From Winogradskyella sediminis (GTDB lineage: Bacteria; Bacteroidota; Bacteroidia; Flavobacteriales; Flavobacteriaceae), in contig NZ_QUNH01000003.1 of assembly GCF_003387355.1 (NCBI RefSeq), forward strand, positions 1 to 64,000: a DNA stretch of 64,000 bases, read 5' to 3'. Below are positions 20,080 to 31,332 of the stretch, piece after piece (the stretch's first letter is position 1; every line of letters starts with the position of its first letter). The translations under genes were made by a program, and so were the position numbers. Below the pieces are notes generated by a model. That model was not told where the DNA came from. It worked only from the letters and a program-made list of their open reading frames with translations, and searched no databases.

Positions 20080-20535
20080 TTAGTTGTTTAGTTTCTTGGC
20101 TAAAATATCGCAGGTATCATTTATGAGCTTAAAAACACACTCAAAACCATCTTGACTACCATAATAGGGATCAGGAACATTTTTATTTTGAACACAAGAA
20201 TTTACCTTTAGAAACAATGTTACCTTCTTAGTATCTTCAGAATTTCGAGCTAAACGAATAATGTCCTCGTAGTTAGAATGATCCATAGCGTATATGATAT
20301 CAAAAGCATCAAAATCCGATACTTTAAATTGTCTAGCGCTTTGTGTGCTAATATCTAAATCGTGTTGATTTGCAACAGCAATAGAGCGTTTGTCAGGTAC
20401 GTTTCCAATATGGTATGCAGCTGTTCCTGCTGAATCTACATAAAACCGGTCTTCAGGAAGTTTAGACTGTAGAATACCATGAGCTAATGGCGAACGGCAA
20501 ATATTACCTAAGCACACCATTAAGATACGTGTCAT
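20080..20535 (-). CDS. Low-molecular-weight protein-tyrosine phosphatase
   Basis: A 151-residue cytoplasmic phosphatase of the Wzb/Ptp type. The CX5R P-loop lies at the N-terminus: Cys8-LGNI-C-Arg14-SPLA. The general-acid loop is NVPDPYYGSQDGF near the C-terminus. The order dnaA then LMW-PTP is common in flavobacteria. It begins 12 bases after the dnaA stop, so it is probably co-transcribed with dnaA. The protein substrate is unknown; no capsule kinase is nearby. Confidence 0.94.
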   Translation of the reverse strand: MTRILMVCLGNICRSPLAHGILQSKLPEDRFYVDSAGTAAYHIGNVPDKRSIAVANQHDLDISTQSARQFKVSDFDAFDIIYAMDHSNYEDIIRLARNSEDTKKVTLFLKVNSCVQNKNVPDPYYGSQDGFECVFKLINDTCDILAKKLNN

Positions 20536-20547
20536 ATAATATAATAA

Positions 20548-21975
20548 TTAAAGGGCTAATTTTTTAGATAAATCTTCAACGTATTTTCTAAACTGCTTAT
20601 CGGTAGATGATAAGTTATCTACTGTTTTGCAAGCGTGTAATACCGTAGCATGATCGCGTTGTCCAATTTGAGAGCCAATACTTGCCAGCGATGCCTTTGT
20701 GTATTTTTTAGCAAAAAACATTGCTAATTGGCGTGCTTGTACAATGTGTCGTTTACGTGTTTTAGATTGTAACGTATTAACATCCATCTGAAAATAATCT
20801 GATACTACTTTCTGTATGTAATCAATAGAAACTTCACGTTTTGTATTCTTAACAAACTTCTCTACAATATCTTTTGCGAGATTGATGGTAATTTCTTTCT
20901 TATTAAAAGACGATTGTGCAATCAGTGATATAATCGCTCCTTCGAGTTCTCTTACATTTGTTTTAATATGTTTAGCTACGTACTCTATAATATCTTCTGG
21001 CATTTCGACACCATCTCTATAAAGTTTGTTTCTTAAAATTGAAACTCTAGTTTCAAAATCAGGTGTTTGTAATTCTGCCGAAAGTCCCCATTTAAAACGA
21101 GATAATAAGCGTTGCTCAATATCTTGCATATCCACAGGAGCTTTGTCGCTTGTTAAAATAACTTGCTTTCCGTTTTGGTGTAAGTGATTAAATATATGGA
21201 AGAATACATCTTGAGTTCCTGTCTTGCCAGATAAAAACTGAACATCGTCAATAATTAACACATCTATAATTTGATAGAAGTGAATAAAATCATTTCGGTT
21301 ATTCTTTTTTACTGAGTCTATATATTGTTGCGTGAATTTTTCAGCTGAAATATATAAAACGGTTTTTTCAGGGTATTTATCTTTAATATCCACACCAATG
21401 GCGTGAGCTAAATGTGTTTTTCCTAAACCAACACCACCAAAAATTAAAAGTGGGTTAAAGGATGTTCCTCCGGGTTTGTTAGCAACTGCAATTCCTGCAT
21501 TTCTAGCTAAACGGTTAGAATCTCCTTCTAAGAAATTTTCGAAACTATAACTTGGGTTAAGTTGCGACTCAATTTTTACATTTCTAATTCCAGGAATGAT
21601 AAATGGATTCCTTAACTCAGGACTTTTATTATTAAAAGGTACATCTACGTCTTGAGATTTTAAAGCAGAACGGTTTGCACTTGGAATTTTCTCCGTAAAA
21701 GGTTGTTTATTACCGTAGGTGTTTTCCATTTTAATCACGTACACCAATTTTGCATCTGCACCTAATTCTTTTGTTAATGAGACTTTTAGGATTTTTACAT
21801 AATGCTCCTCTAACCACTCGTAGAAAAACTTACTAGGTACCTGAATGCTCAATGCATTTCCAGAAAGCTTCACTGCATCTATAGGTTCAAACCATGTTTT
21901 GTAGGCTTGTGGTTGTATATTATCTTTTATAAAAGCGAGACAATTACTCCATACAGATTGCGCTGTGATCTCCAT
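20548..21975 (-). CDS. dnaA: Chromosomal replication initiator protein
   Basis: A 475-residue AAA+ initiator. Domain I is 1-80 (VWSNCLAFIKDNI, PQAYKTWFEPI). A short linker follows. Domain III has Walker A GGVGLGKT (180-187), Walker B VLIIDDVQFLSGK and sensor II/arginine motifs (QRLLSRFKWGL). Domain IV carries the DnaA-box binding signature GQRDHATVLHACK. Length is standard. It appears to lead an operon with the phosphatase. In the 200 bases upstream I see no cluster of DnaA boxes, so this need not be the origin. Confidence 0.98.
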   Translation of the reverse strand: MEITAQSVWSNCLAFIKDNIQPQAYKTWFEPIDAVKLSGNALSIQVPSKFFYEWLEEHYVKILKVSLTKELGADAKLVYVIKMENTYGNKQPFTEKIPSANRSALKSQDVDVPFNNKSPELRNPFIIPGIRNVKIESQLNPSYSFENFLEGDSNRLARNAGIAVANKPGGTSFNPLLIFGGVGLGKTHLAHAIGVDIKDKYPEKTVLYISAEKFTQQYIDSVKKNNRNDFIHFYQIIDVLIIDDVQFLSGKTGTQDVFFHIFNHLHQNGKQVILTSDKAPVDMQDIEQRLLSRFKWGLSAELQTPDFETRVSILRNKLYRDGVEMPEDIIEYVAKHIKTNVRELEGAIISLIAQSSFNKKEITINLAKDIVEKFVKNTKREVSIDYIQKVVSDYFQMDVNTLQSKTRKRHIVQARQLAMFFAKKYTKASLASIGSQIGQRDHATVLHACKTVDNLSSTDKQFRKYVEDLSKKLAL

Positions 21976-22175
21976 TCGTTTAGTTAGATTTTTTGTTGTT
22001 AGTTATTTTAGCAAAAAAAAAGAGAATTGGACTTCTCTAGTAGTTTTTAACAGGACAAATATGTGAACAAAATTCTTAATAAAAAAATCAAATTTCGTTG
22101 AATATTTAGAATTTTTTCCTCATGTTTAAAACATTTGAAAATTACAAAATTTTTTCTTAATCAAACCATTTATAT
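21976..22175. other. Divergent intergenic region between dnaA and thioesterase
   Basis: 200 bases that must hold both promoters. On the dnaA strand CATATTTG (about 22058-22065) is one base off the -7 consensus. A single DnaA-box-like TTGTTCACA (7 of 9) overlaps it. AGAGAA/TTCTCT (about 22021-22038) forms a weak hairpin. Confidence 0.5.
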
Positions 22176-22583
22176 ATGAATTATAATGAAACAAGTATCA
22201 GAGTACGCTATGGAGAGACTGACCAGATGGGAGTTGTGTATCATGGCAACTACGCCACGTATTTTGAAGTAGGGAGAACAGAATGGTTACGTGAGTTTGG
22301 ACTGAGTTATAGAGGGATGGAGGCTGATGGTATAATGCTGCCGGTTGTTTCATTATCTATAAATTACAAAAATTCAGCGCGTTATGATGATGTGCTTAAA
22401 GTGAAAACAACACTGAAAAAGATGCCAACAGCTTCTATTGAATTTGAGTATGAATTGAGGAATGAATCGGGCGTTTTATTGGCTACTGGTAGTACAATTT
22501 TGGCATTTATTGATGTGTATAAGAATAGGCCTACACGATGCCCAAAATATCTTTTAGATAAACTACGTAATTATTCGTTATAA
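22176..22583 (+). CDS. Acyl-CoA thioesterase, YbgC/4HBT family
   Basis: A 135-residue hot-dog-fold thioesterase. The motif RYGETDQMGVVYHGNYATYFEVGRTEWLR contains the family catalytic Asp16, with the nearby His and Asn. Length and sequence fit YbgC-type enzymes that hydrolyse short-chain or hydroxybenzoyl acyl-CoAs; the in vivo substrate is not clear, and there is no tol-pal cluster here. It ends 6 bases inside the convergent YigZ gene (overlap of stops). Confidence 0.92.
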   Translation: MNYNETSIRVRYGETDQMGVVYHGNYATYFEVGRTEWLREFGLSYRGMEADGIMLPVVSLSINYKNSARYDDVLKVKTTLKKMPTASIEFEYELRNESGVLLATGSTILAFIDVYKNRPTRCPKYLLDKLRNYSL

Positions 22584-23183
22584 TTCTTTGATTTCAACAC
22601 CAAAAAATTGTTCGAATAGCTCATATATCTTGTCGCTGTTGTTTTTTCTGACAGATATTTCTAACAAGCAATCGAGCTCTAAAGTTTGATTACTAATTTC
22701 AACATCGTTATCTTTTAATAAACGCATCACTTTACTCATATTTTTGTATTCAAATTTGAGTTGATATGATTTATTAATTGTTTTTTCTATAATATAAGAT
22801 GCTTCTAATGCTAATTGCGCTCCAGTTCGGTATGCGTTAATAAGGCCACCTACTCCTAATTTAACTCCTCCGTAATATCTAACGACTATAATTAGAACGT
22901 TGGTTAGACCGAAGGATTGAATTTGACCATAAATGGGCATGCCAGCGGAATTGCTTGGCTCTCCATCGTCATTGGCTCTGTATTTAATGTTTTCAGTACC
23001 TAATTGGTAAGCATAGCACCAATGCCTTGCAGCATAATGGGTTTTACGGACATCCTCAATGTGTTGTTTTATTTGATCCTCATTTGTTACAGGAAATGTA
23101 AAACCGTAGAATTTACTATTCTTATCTTTAAATAATTCACCTTCTGCTGGTTTAGTTATGGTTTTATAAGTGTCGTTTTTCAT
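22578..23183 (-). CDS. YigZ/IMPACT family protein
   Basis: A 201-residue protein of the IMPACT/YigZ family. The N-terminal UPF0029 domain contains KNSKFYGFTFPV, THYAARHWCYAYQLG, DDGEPSNSAGMPIYGQI and VVRYYGGVKLGVGGLINAYRTGAQLAL, all hallmark stretches; the C-terminal DUF1949 domain is about 135-201. Proteins of this family bind nucleic acid or ribosomes, but the bacterial role is not settled. It overlaps the upstream transporter by 4 bases (ATGA) and is the last gene of the ribD operon. Confidence 0.93.
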   Translation of the reverse strand: MKNDTYKTITKPAEGELFKDKNSKFYGFTFPVTNEDQIKQHIEDVRKTHYAARHWCYAYQLGTENIKYRANDDGEPSNSAGMPIYGQIQSFGLTNVLIIVVRYYGGVKLGVGGLINAYRTGAQLALEASYIIEKTINKSYQLKFEYKNMSKVMRLLKDNDVEISNQTLELDCLLEISVRKNNSDKIYELFEQFFGVEIKEL

Positions 23184-24034
23184 TGAGCAAGTGTTACTAA
23201 AGCGATGGCTATAAATGCAAAGAATATCCCTAACCAGTTTTTTTGAGATATGTGCTCCTTAAATAAAACTAGTCCAACGAGGGTAGATAAAGCCAAAATG
23301 GCAATATGGTTAATTGTAAAAATGGTAGAGCTCTCCGTATTTTCTACTCGTAATGCTCGTAATAGAAAATACATAGACCCATAATTTACAACTCCTAAAA
23401 AAAAGCCAAAGGGAATACTTTTTAGTTGAGTTGGATTTTTATTCACCATGGATTTATAAATAAATAATCCGATGCCAATTATAGCGGCAATTCCAAAAAT
23501 TGATGATAGAAATAAAGGGATGCTCCCTTTAGGAGCAAAATGATTTACTGAAGTATCAATAATTCCAGAACCTAAAAATAGGATTACGGGTAAATAGATA
23601 GATTTTGTAATGACTGCATCGTCCTTTGGTTTAATTGAAGTTAAATACACGGCTACTAAGGCTAATGCAATTCCAATCAGTTTTTGTAATTCGGTACTTT
23701 CATTATGAACATAGATGCCAAAAATCACCGGAATTATTAAACTCATCTTACTTGCAACTGAAGCTACAGATAAACCATTTTTTTGCGACGTAAGTGCCAT
23801 TACATAAAATATGGCGATAAATAAGAATCCTAAACCAACTGCAGCAAGAAACCATGATGTATGTATAATTTCTGTGACTTCAATAGGTGTGTCGTTAAAA
23901 ATAATGCCAAACGAAAATGCTGTGGCATAATTTACTACAATGGCTTGTAGCGTGTCAATTTTATACTTACTAAAAAGTTTAAACAACACAAAAATTGCCG
24001 TAGAAGACAATACGCTAAATACTAAATATATCAA
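23180..24034 (-). CDS. EamA/DMT-family membrane transporter
   Basis: A 284-residue protein of about ten hydrophobic helices in two halves of five, the DMT/EamA layout (SVASVASKMSLIIPVIFGIYVH in the first half, ENTESSTIFTINHIAILALSTLVGLVLFKE in the second). Probably a metabolite exporter; the substrate is not predictable. Its ATG overlaps the HAD gene stop and its stop overlaps the YigZ start, in a tightly packed operon with ribD. Confidence 0.88.
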   Translation of the reverse strand: MIYLVFSVLSSTAIFVLFKLFSKYKIDTLQAIVVNYATAFSFGIIFNDTPIEVTEIIHTSWFLAAVGLGFLFIAIFYVMALTSQKNGLSVASVASKMSLIIPVIFGIYVHNESTELQKLIGIALALVAVYLTSIKPKDDAVITKSIYLPVILFLGSGIIDTSVNHFAPKGSIPLFLSSIFGIAAIIGIGLFIYKSMVNKNPTQLKSIPFGFFLGVVNYGSMYFLLRALRVENTESSTIFTINHIAILALSTLVGLVLFKEHISQKNWLGIFFAFIAIALVTLAQ

Positions 24035-24648
24035 AAGAGGTCTTTTTTAGTTTCAAAAAGGGTAACGACGTCTTCTATGGTTTCATCAATATTCCAAGTA
24101 TGAAATCCCATAACGTCCGCTGTGTCTGTATTTTCTTTAGTATCATCTATAAATAAACATTCACTAGCATTGAGTTTGTTTTCATTTAACACAAATTCAA
24201 AAATATCTGTATTGGGTTTTCTAAAATGAATTTGCTGCGATAAATAAAAGGCGTCAAAATAGGACTGAAATTCTTCAAAAAAGGGAACCGTTTCCTTTAC
24301 ATAATCAATATGCATTTCGTTAGTGTTACTCAATAATATAAGCTTGTATTTTTTTTGAAGCGCTAAGTTTTTAATAAACTCTAAGCGCTGTACTGGGAAA
24401 TCTTTAATGATACTATTCCAGGCTTTAATAAGTGCTGTTTCACTAACCTTAGGGAATTTTGATTTATAAAACGTTATAAATTCTGAAGTTGTAATTTTTC
24501 CAACTTCATATAGCATATTGGTTTCAATCATATCAGCTTCAAATGCCTCTAAATTGAATAAATCTAAAGCATGTTGCATAGATCCTTGCTTATCAAGATT
24601 GATAAATACATCGCCAAAATCGAAAATTAATGTCTTAATCTGTTGCAT
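24031..24648 (-). CDS. HAD-superfamily hydrolase
   Basis: A 205-residue HAD phosphatase with a helical cap. Motif I is FDFGDVFINLD (nucleophile Asp10; the usual DFGGV has Asp13 here). Motif II is LLSNTNEMH, and motifs III/IV are KPNTDIF and CLFIDDTKENTD. It resembles the YihX/epoxide-hydrolase-like class that dephosphorylates sugar phosphates. It overlaps ribD by 14 bases. Because riboflavin synthesis needs a HAD-type phosphatase after RibD, a role there is an attractive but unproved inference. Confidence 0.9.
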   Translation of the reverse strand: MQQIKTLIFDFGDVFINLDKQGSMQHALDLFNLEAFEADMIETNMLYEVGKITTSEFITFYKSKFPKVSETALIKAWNSIIKDFPVQRLEFIKNLALQKKYKLILLSNTNEMHIDYVKETVPFFEEFQSYFDAFYLSQQIHFRKPNTDIFEFVLNENKLNASECLFIDDTKENTDTADVMGFHTWNIDETIEDVVTLFETKKDLF

Positions 24649-25639
24649 ATATTTTTAAAGTATCATTTTTAATGGTTGTTTCAGAAATTAAATTCCCATC
24701 GAATTGAGGTGCTTTAATTCCCGATTTAAATTCGGTTTTCCCTATAAAAACTCTGGCTTCATCCCAAAGATTTTCGTCTATAAATGTTTGAAGCGTTTGT
24801 GAACCACCTTCAATAATTATGGAATTTATGTTTTCTTTATGCAATAATGTTGCTATTTGACTGGCTATCGGTTTTTCAAAATCAATAGTTTCTGATGTTA
24901 TTCTAATGGTTTTAGCATCATCATTAAAAATTGAATAATCCATATTTAATTTTGAAGATTTATCTAAAACCACTCTAATTGGGTTTTCGCCAGACCAATC
25001 TCTAACCGTTAAACTCGGATTGTCTGCTACAACAGTATTTGTTCCCACTAAAATAGCTTGTTCTTCGGCACGCCATTTATGAACTAATTGACGTGAATAA
25101 GGATTAGTAATCCAAACGGGTTTTTGTTCTTCTCTAGCTATAGGCGCGATAAATCCATCCGCAGTTTCCGCCCACTTTAATATAATATATGGACGCTTTT
25201 TATTGTGAAATGTAAAAAATCGTTTGTGATGCGCTTTGCATTCATTTTCTAAAACACCAACAGTAACATGGCAACCAGAAGCCCTAAGTTTGGCGATGCC
25301 TTTACCGGCAACTTCAGGATTATCATCTATACAACCAATCACTACATTCGGAATATGATGCGAAATAATTAAGTCACTACAAGGTGGTGTTTTTCCAAAA
25401 TGACTGCAAGGTTCTAGTGTTACGTAAATGGTACTTTTAGCTAAAAGGGATTGGTTTTTTACGGCATTTATGGCATTGACTTCGGCATGTGGTCCACCAT
25501 AAGGACTTGTAAATCCTTCAGCAATAATTTGGTCATTATAAACAATCACAGCACCAACCATTGGGTTAGGTCTTGTGGTTCCCAATCCGTTTTTGGCAAT
25601 TTGCAAACAGCGTTTTATATAAGTCTCGTGCGTAGTCAA
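24635..25639 (-). CDS. ribD: Bifunctional riboflavin deaminase/reductase
   Basis: Carries out the second and third steps of riboflavin synthesis, deaminating and reducing the pyrimidine intermediate. The N-terminal deaminase has the zinc ligands His51 and Glu53 (GGPHAEVNAI) with Cys78 and Cys87 (LEPCSHFGKTPPCSDL). The C-terminal reductase (about 150-334) has ILKWAETADGFI and SIIIEGGSQTLQTFI. The start is TTG at 25637-25639, directly after the TAG of the upstream lipoprotein gene. No ribE, ribA or ribH gene is in view. Length 334 is slightly short of the usual 350-370. Confidence 0.95.
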   Translation of the reverse strand: MTTHETYIKRCLQIAKNGLGTTRPNPMVGAVIVYNDQIIAEGFTSPYGGPHAEVNAINAVKNQSLLAKSTIYVTLEPCSHFGKTPPCSDLIISHHIPNVVIGCIDDNPEVAGKGIAKLRASGCHVTVGVLENECKAHHKRFFTFHNKKRPYIILKWAETADGFIAPIAREEQKPVWITNPYSRQLVHKWRAEEQAILVGTNTVVADNPSLTVRDWSGENPIRVVLDKSSKLNMDYSIFNDDAKTIRITSETIDFEKPIASQIATLLHKENINSIIIEGGSQTLQTFIDENLWDEARVFIGKTEFKSGIKAPQFDGNLISETTIKNDTLKIYATD

Positions 25640-26098
25640 CTAGAGTTTAATTTTTACATCTTGGATTTCATCAACGGTATATGTAGAAGAGTAACCCATA
25701 ATTTTATATTTAATATCACCTTTATAATGGACTTTTAAATTTTGAGCTATTAGACTTCCAAGCAAACCGCCTAAACTACTTTTGTCAATAAGTTTCTCGG
25801 TATCCACAGCAACGGTTAATGGGATTGTAAATTTTTCTCGTTTAGGAACATCAAATTCATCTGAAACAATTTTTGCAACTTCAATGTTATTGATGTAAAC
25901 TTTAAAATCGTCTGTTTTTAAGGTCCCACCAACATGGTTTTTATTTAAGAATAAGGCATCTACTTTTAATGTAATAGCTTTAGAACTAGAGTCTAATATT
26001 TCAACGTTATCGAGCCTAACAAATTCTGGCTTTTTAGTAATAGCACAGTTAAAAAGTAGTGTAAAAGTTAGGGAAAACATTATGAGTCTTTTAAACAT
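25640..26098 (-). CDS. LEA14-like lipoprotein
   Basis: A 152-residue lipoprotein: signal with hydrophobic 5-16 and lipobox LFNC (Cys18). The body (VRLDNVEILDSSSKAITLKVDALFLNKN, VGGTLKTDDFKVYINNIEVAKI, FTIPLTVAVDTEKL) has the alternating pattern of the water-stress/LEA type 2 fold, found in many small bacterial envelope lipoproteins. It directly precedes ribD with no gap. Function unknown. Confidence 0.78.
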   Translation of the reverse strand: MFKRLIMFSLTFTLLFNCAITKKPEFVRLDNVEILDSSSKAITLKVDALFLNKNHVGGTLKTDDFKVYINNIEVAKIVSDEFDVPKREKFTIPLTVAVDTEKLIDKSSLGGLLGSLIAQNLKVHYKGDIKYKIMGYSSTYTVDEIQDVKIKL

Positions 26099-26115
26099 AA
26101 AATTGTTTTTATACG

Positions 26116-26123
26116 TATTTTTG
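26116..26123 (+). promoter_or_regulatory. -7 promoter element for the GNAT/prmC unit
   Basis: TATTTTTG, matching TAnnTTTG. The predicted start is near 26129, giving a leader of about 19 bases before GTG 26148. Confidence 0.5.
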
Positions 26124-26147
26124 AAATTGCTAAAACCTAATTATTAA

Positions 26148-26639
26148 GTGCGTAAAGATACTATTGTTATTCGAGAAATTGAAGCTAAGGATAATCCTAA
26201 AATTGCGAAGGCAATTCGGAATGTTTTAATAGAAATGGGAGTGCCTAAAGTGGGCACAGCCTATGAAGATTCGGCTTTAGATTGTATGACGGAAACCTAC
26301 GACGCGCCAAAGAAAGCGTATTTTGTAGTTGAAGATGGTGAGGCTATCATTGGAGGCGCCGGAATTTCGCCTTTAGATAATTATGAAGGCAATATCTGCG
26401 AATTACAAAAAATGTACTTTATGCCACAAGCTAGAGGAAAAGGTTTAGGAAGCGAAATGATGGAAAAATGTCTTGATTTCGCCAAGCAAGCTGGTTTTTC
26501 TCAATGTTATTTAGAAACCTTGCCTTATATGGATGATGCTCGTAAATTGTACAGAAAAGTAGGTTTTAAATCTATTGATAAACCACTCGGGAATACTGGT
26601 CATTATTCGTGCACGGTTTGGATGCTTAAAGATTTATAG
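26148..26639 (+). CDS. GNAT acetyltransferase
   Basis: A 163-residue GNAT starting at GTG 26148 (MRKDTIVIREIEAKDNPKIA). The core has AYFVVEDGEAIIGGAGISPLDNYEGNICELQKMYFMPQARGKGLGSEMM, with the acetyl-CoA loop ARGKGLG, then CYLETLPYMDDARKLYRKVGF. The substrate is unknown. It lies three bases before prmC, a recurring GNAT-prmC pairing in flavobacteria, and is probably co-transcribed. Confidence 0.88.
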   Translation: MRKDTIVIREIEAKDNPKIAKAIRNVLIEMGVPKVGTAYEDSALDCMTETYDAPKKAYFVVEDGEAIIGGAGISPLDNYEGNICELQKMYFMPQARGKGLGSEMMEKCLDFAKQAGFSQCYLETLPYMDDARKLYRKVGFKSIDKPLGNTGHYSCTVWMLKDL

Positions 26640-26642
26640 GTT

Positions 26643-29536
<2,894 letters not shown>

Positions 29537-29607
29537 ATTCTTACGCTAAAACAGTTAAAAAGTCGATAAAATGCATAATTAATTCGTTAAAGTGTAGAAA
29601 AAATGTT

Positions 29608-29615
29608 TATATTTG
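29608..29615 (+). promoter_or_regulatory. -7 promoter element before the membrane protein gene
   Basis: TATATTTG. The start would be near 29621, giving a leader of about 17 bases that includes an unusually strong Shine-Dalgarno-like AAGGGGG eight bases before ATG 29638. Confidence 0.6.
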
Positions 29616-29637
29616 CTTCAATTAATAAGGGGGAATT

Positions 29638-30390
29638 ATGTTAGTAAATAAAATTTTAAAAGTAGTGCTACTGCTTTTAGGAATTACTTATATCGTACTA
29701 CAAGGCTTTGCTATGGAGCAAGAAGGCGATGCCGTGAGCGCGTTATCCTTTATTCTACTTACTTGGTTATATATCGGTTGGACTAAACATAAGTCGAGAT
29801 TGTTTGTGTCATTCTTATTTATTTTTACATCAGCGCATATACTTAGTTATTTATCGTGGTTTCAAGCTCCATTAGAAGATGGTGAACTAGATTACTCGTA
29901 TTATATAGGAAATATCCTTAGCATCATCTCGTATAGCTTACTAATAGTAAAAATGTTTTTACAATTAAACTTTAAAACAGTATTTGCACAGTTAACTGTT
30001 CCTGTAGTTATTTTGGTGATTTTAGATGTATTTTGTGTTACCTTAATATCAAGTACTACAGAAAGTGCATTTACTTATTACGAATATGCTCTAGAGTTTA
30101 CTTATAATGCCGTGGTTATGACTTTGCTGTCTTTTGCCCTTATTAATTATATGTATAGAAATAATTATAAGTCCATGCTGTTTTTGCTAGGCTCTATTTT
30201 TATTGTCTTTTCTGAGATTATACAGTTGGCATATTACTATATTTTAAGCGATGCAAATTTAGGCTATATTTACTCTTTCTTCTTAGTTGTTGCCTTTATC
30301 TTCTATTATTTACAGTCACAGCATAGGGTGAGTGAACCGATACCAGTTTATACGGAAGACCCTATGGAAGCTAAATCCTCTTTGCCTTAA
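29638..30390 (+). CDS. Polytopic membrane protein of unknown function
   Basis: A 250-residue protein with about seven to eight hydrophobic helices and no recognisable catalytic motif. It has a negatively charged loop near residues 80-88 (APLEDGELDYSY) and a short hydrophilic C-terminal tail. The seven-or-eight-helix layout recalls YhhN/lysoplasmalogenase-like proteins, but I do not recognise the defining residues. It has its own promoter motif and a strong ribosome-binding site, so it is transcribed independently of ligA. Convergent with the next gene. Confidence 0.7.
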   Translation: MLVNKILKVVLLLLGITYIVLQGFAMEQEGDAVSALSFILLTWLYIGWTKHKSRLFVSFLFIFTSAHILSYLSWFQAPLEDGELDYSYYIGNILSIISYSLLIVKMFLQLNFKTVFAQLTVPVVILVILDVFCVTLISSTTESAFTYYEYALEFTYNAVVMTLLSFALINYMYRNNYKSMLFLLGSIFIVFSEIIQLAYYYILSDANLGYIYSFFLVVAFIFYYLQSQHRVSEPIPVYTEDPMEAKSSLP

Positions 30391-30414
30391 AAAAAAACAT
30401 TCTATTAGCGTTCT

Positions 30415-31329
30415 TTACACTATAATTGAGGTTCCATCTGAACTGACTTCTTTTCCTGGTTGAAAATAGAAATCAATTTTACCAAGATATAAACCAAAGC
30501 ACCCTACTTGGTTAACTAGTACGTTTTTACCTACGCTATTTTTTTCAATTGTTGGTTTAGGTAGAAATGTATGTGTGTGTCCTCCTATAATTAAATCAAT
30601 ATCTTTTGTTGCTCTTGCTACGGTAATGTCACTGACTTTATTAGGATTATTTTTATAATTATAGCCCAAATGAGATAAGCAAATAACCAAGTCGCAAGAC
30701 TGCTCTTCCTTTAATATGCGCGACATGTCTTGTGCAATTTCAATAGGATTGTGATACACGGTTTCTTTATACATCTCTTTATTCACTAGGCCATCCAATT
30801 GAATTCCTAAACCAAATATGCCAATTTTAATACCGTCTTTAATAATAATTTTATAAGGCTTAACATGTGTGTCCATTACCGTATTGGTAAAATCGTAATT
30901 AGCGGAAACAAATTCAAAATCAGCATGTGGAATTTGAGCATATAGTCCATCGATGCCGTTATCAAAATCGTGATTACCAATAGTGGCAACATCATATTTT
31001 AGCATGCTCATTAATTTAAACTCTAATTCGCCACCATAATAGTTGAAATATGGAGTACCTTGAAAGATGTCACCAGCATCTAATAATAGCGTATTTGGAT
31101 TTTCTTTTCTAATAGATTCCACTAAGGTAGCACGCCTAGCTACACCTCCTTTATTCGCGTTTCTGCCATCTTCGGGTCCAAAAGGATCAATATGACTGTG
31201 AACATCATTGGTATGTAAAATGGTTATTTTTTTTGTCTTAGATGGACTAAAAGATTGTAGGCTTAAACCGCCAACACCAGCCAAAACCGTAGCAGCTGTA
31301 GATTTTTGAATAAAATGTCTTCTTTTCAT
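30415..31329 (-). CDS. 5'-nucleotidase metallophosphatase domain, exported
   Basis: A 304-residue two-metal phosphoesterase. MKRRHFIQKSTAATVLAG is a twin-arginine-type signal. All metal motifs are present: HTNDVHSHIDPFG, LDAGDIFQGTPY, TIGNHDFDNG, ICLSHLGYNYK and GGHTHTF. It corresponds to the N-terminal half of UshA/5'-nucleotidase and ends where that half ends. The C-terminal substrate-binding half is encoded by the preceding gene on the same strand, 3 bases away, so the two probably form a complex or act on the same nucleotides. Confidence 0.92.
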   Translation of the reverse strand: MKRRHFIQKSTAATVLAGVGGLSLQSFSPSKTKKITILHTNDVHSHIDPFGPEDGRNANKGGVARRATLVESIRKENPNTLLLDAGDIFQGTPYFNYYGGELEFKLMSMLKYDVATIGNHDFDNGIDGLYAQIPHADFEFVSANYDFTNTVMDTHVKPYKIIIKDGIKIGIFGLGIQLDGLVNKEMYKETVYHNPIEIAQDMSRILKEEQSCDLVICLSHLGYNYKNNPNKVSDITVARATKDIDLIIGGHTHTFLPKPTIEKNSVGKNVLVNQVGCFGLYLGKIDFYFQPGKEVSSDGTSIIV

Positions 31330-31332
31330 AAT

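Noticed and set aside
21976-22175. Chromosomal origin next to dnaA
   Set aside because: Only one weak DnaA-box-like site is visible and no iterated 13-mers or box cluster, so the region does not look like oriC.
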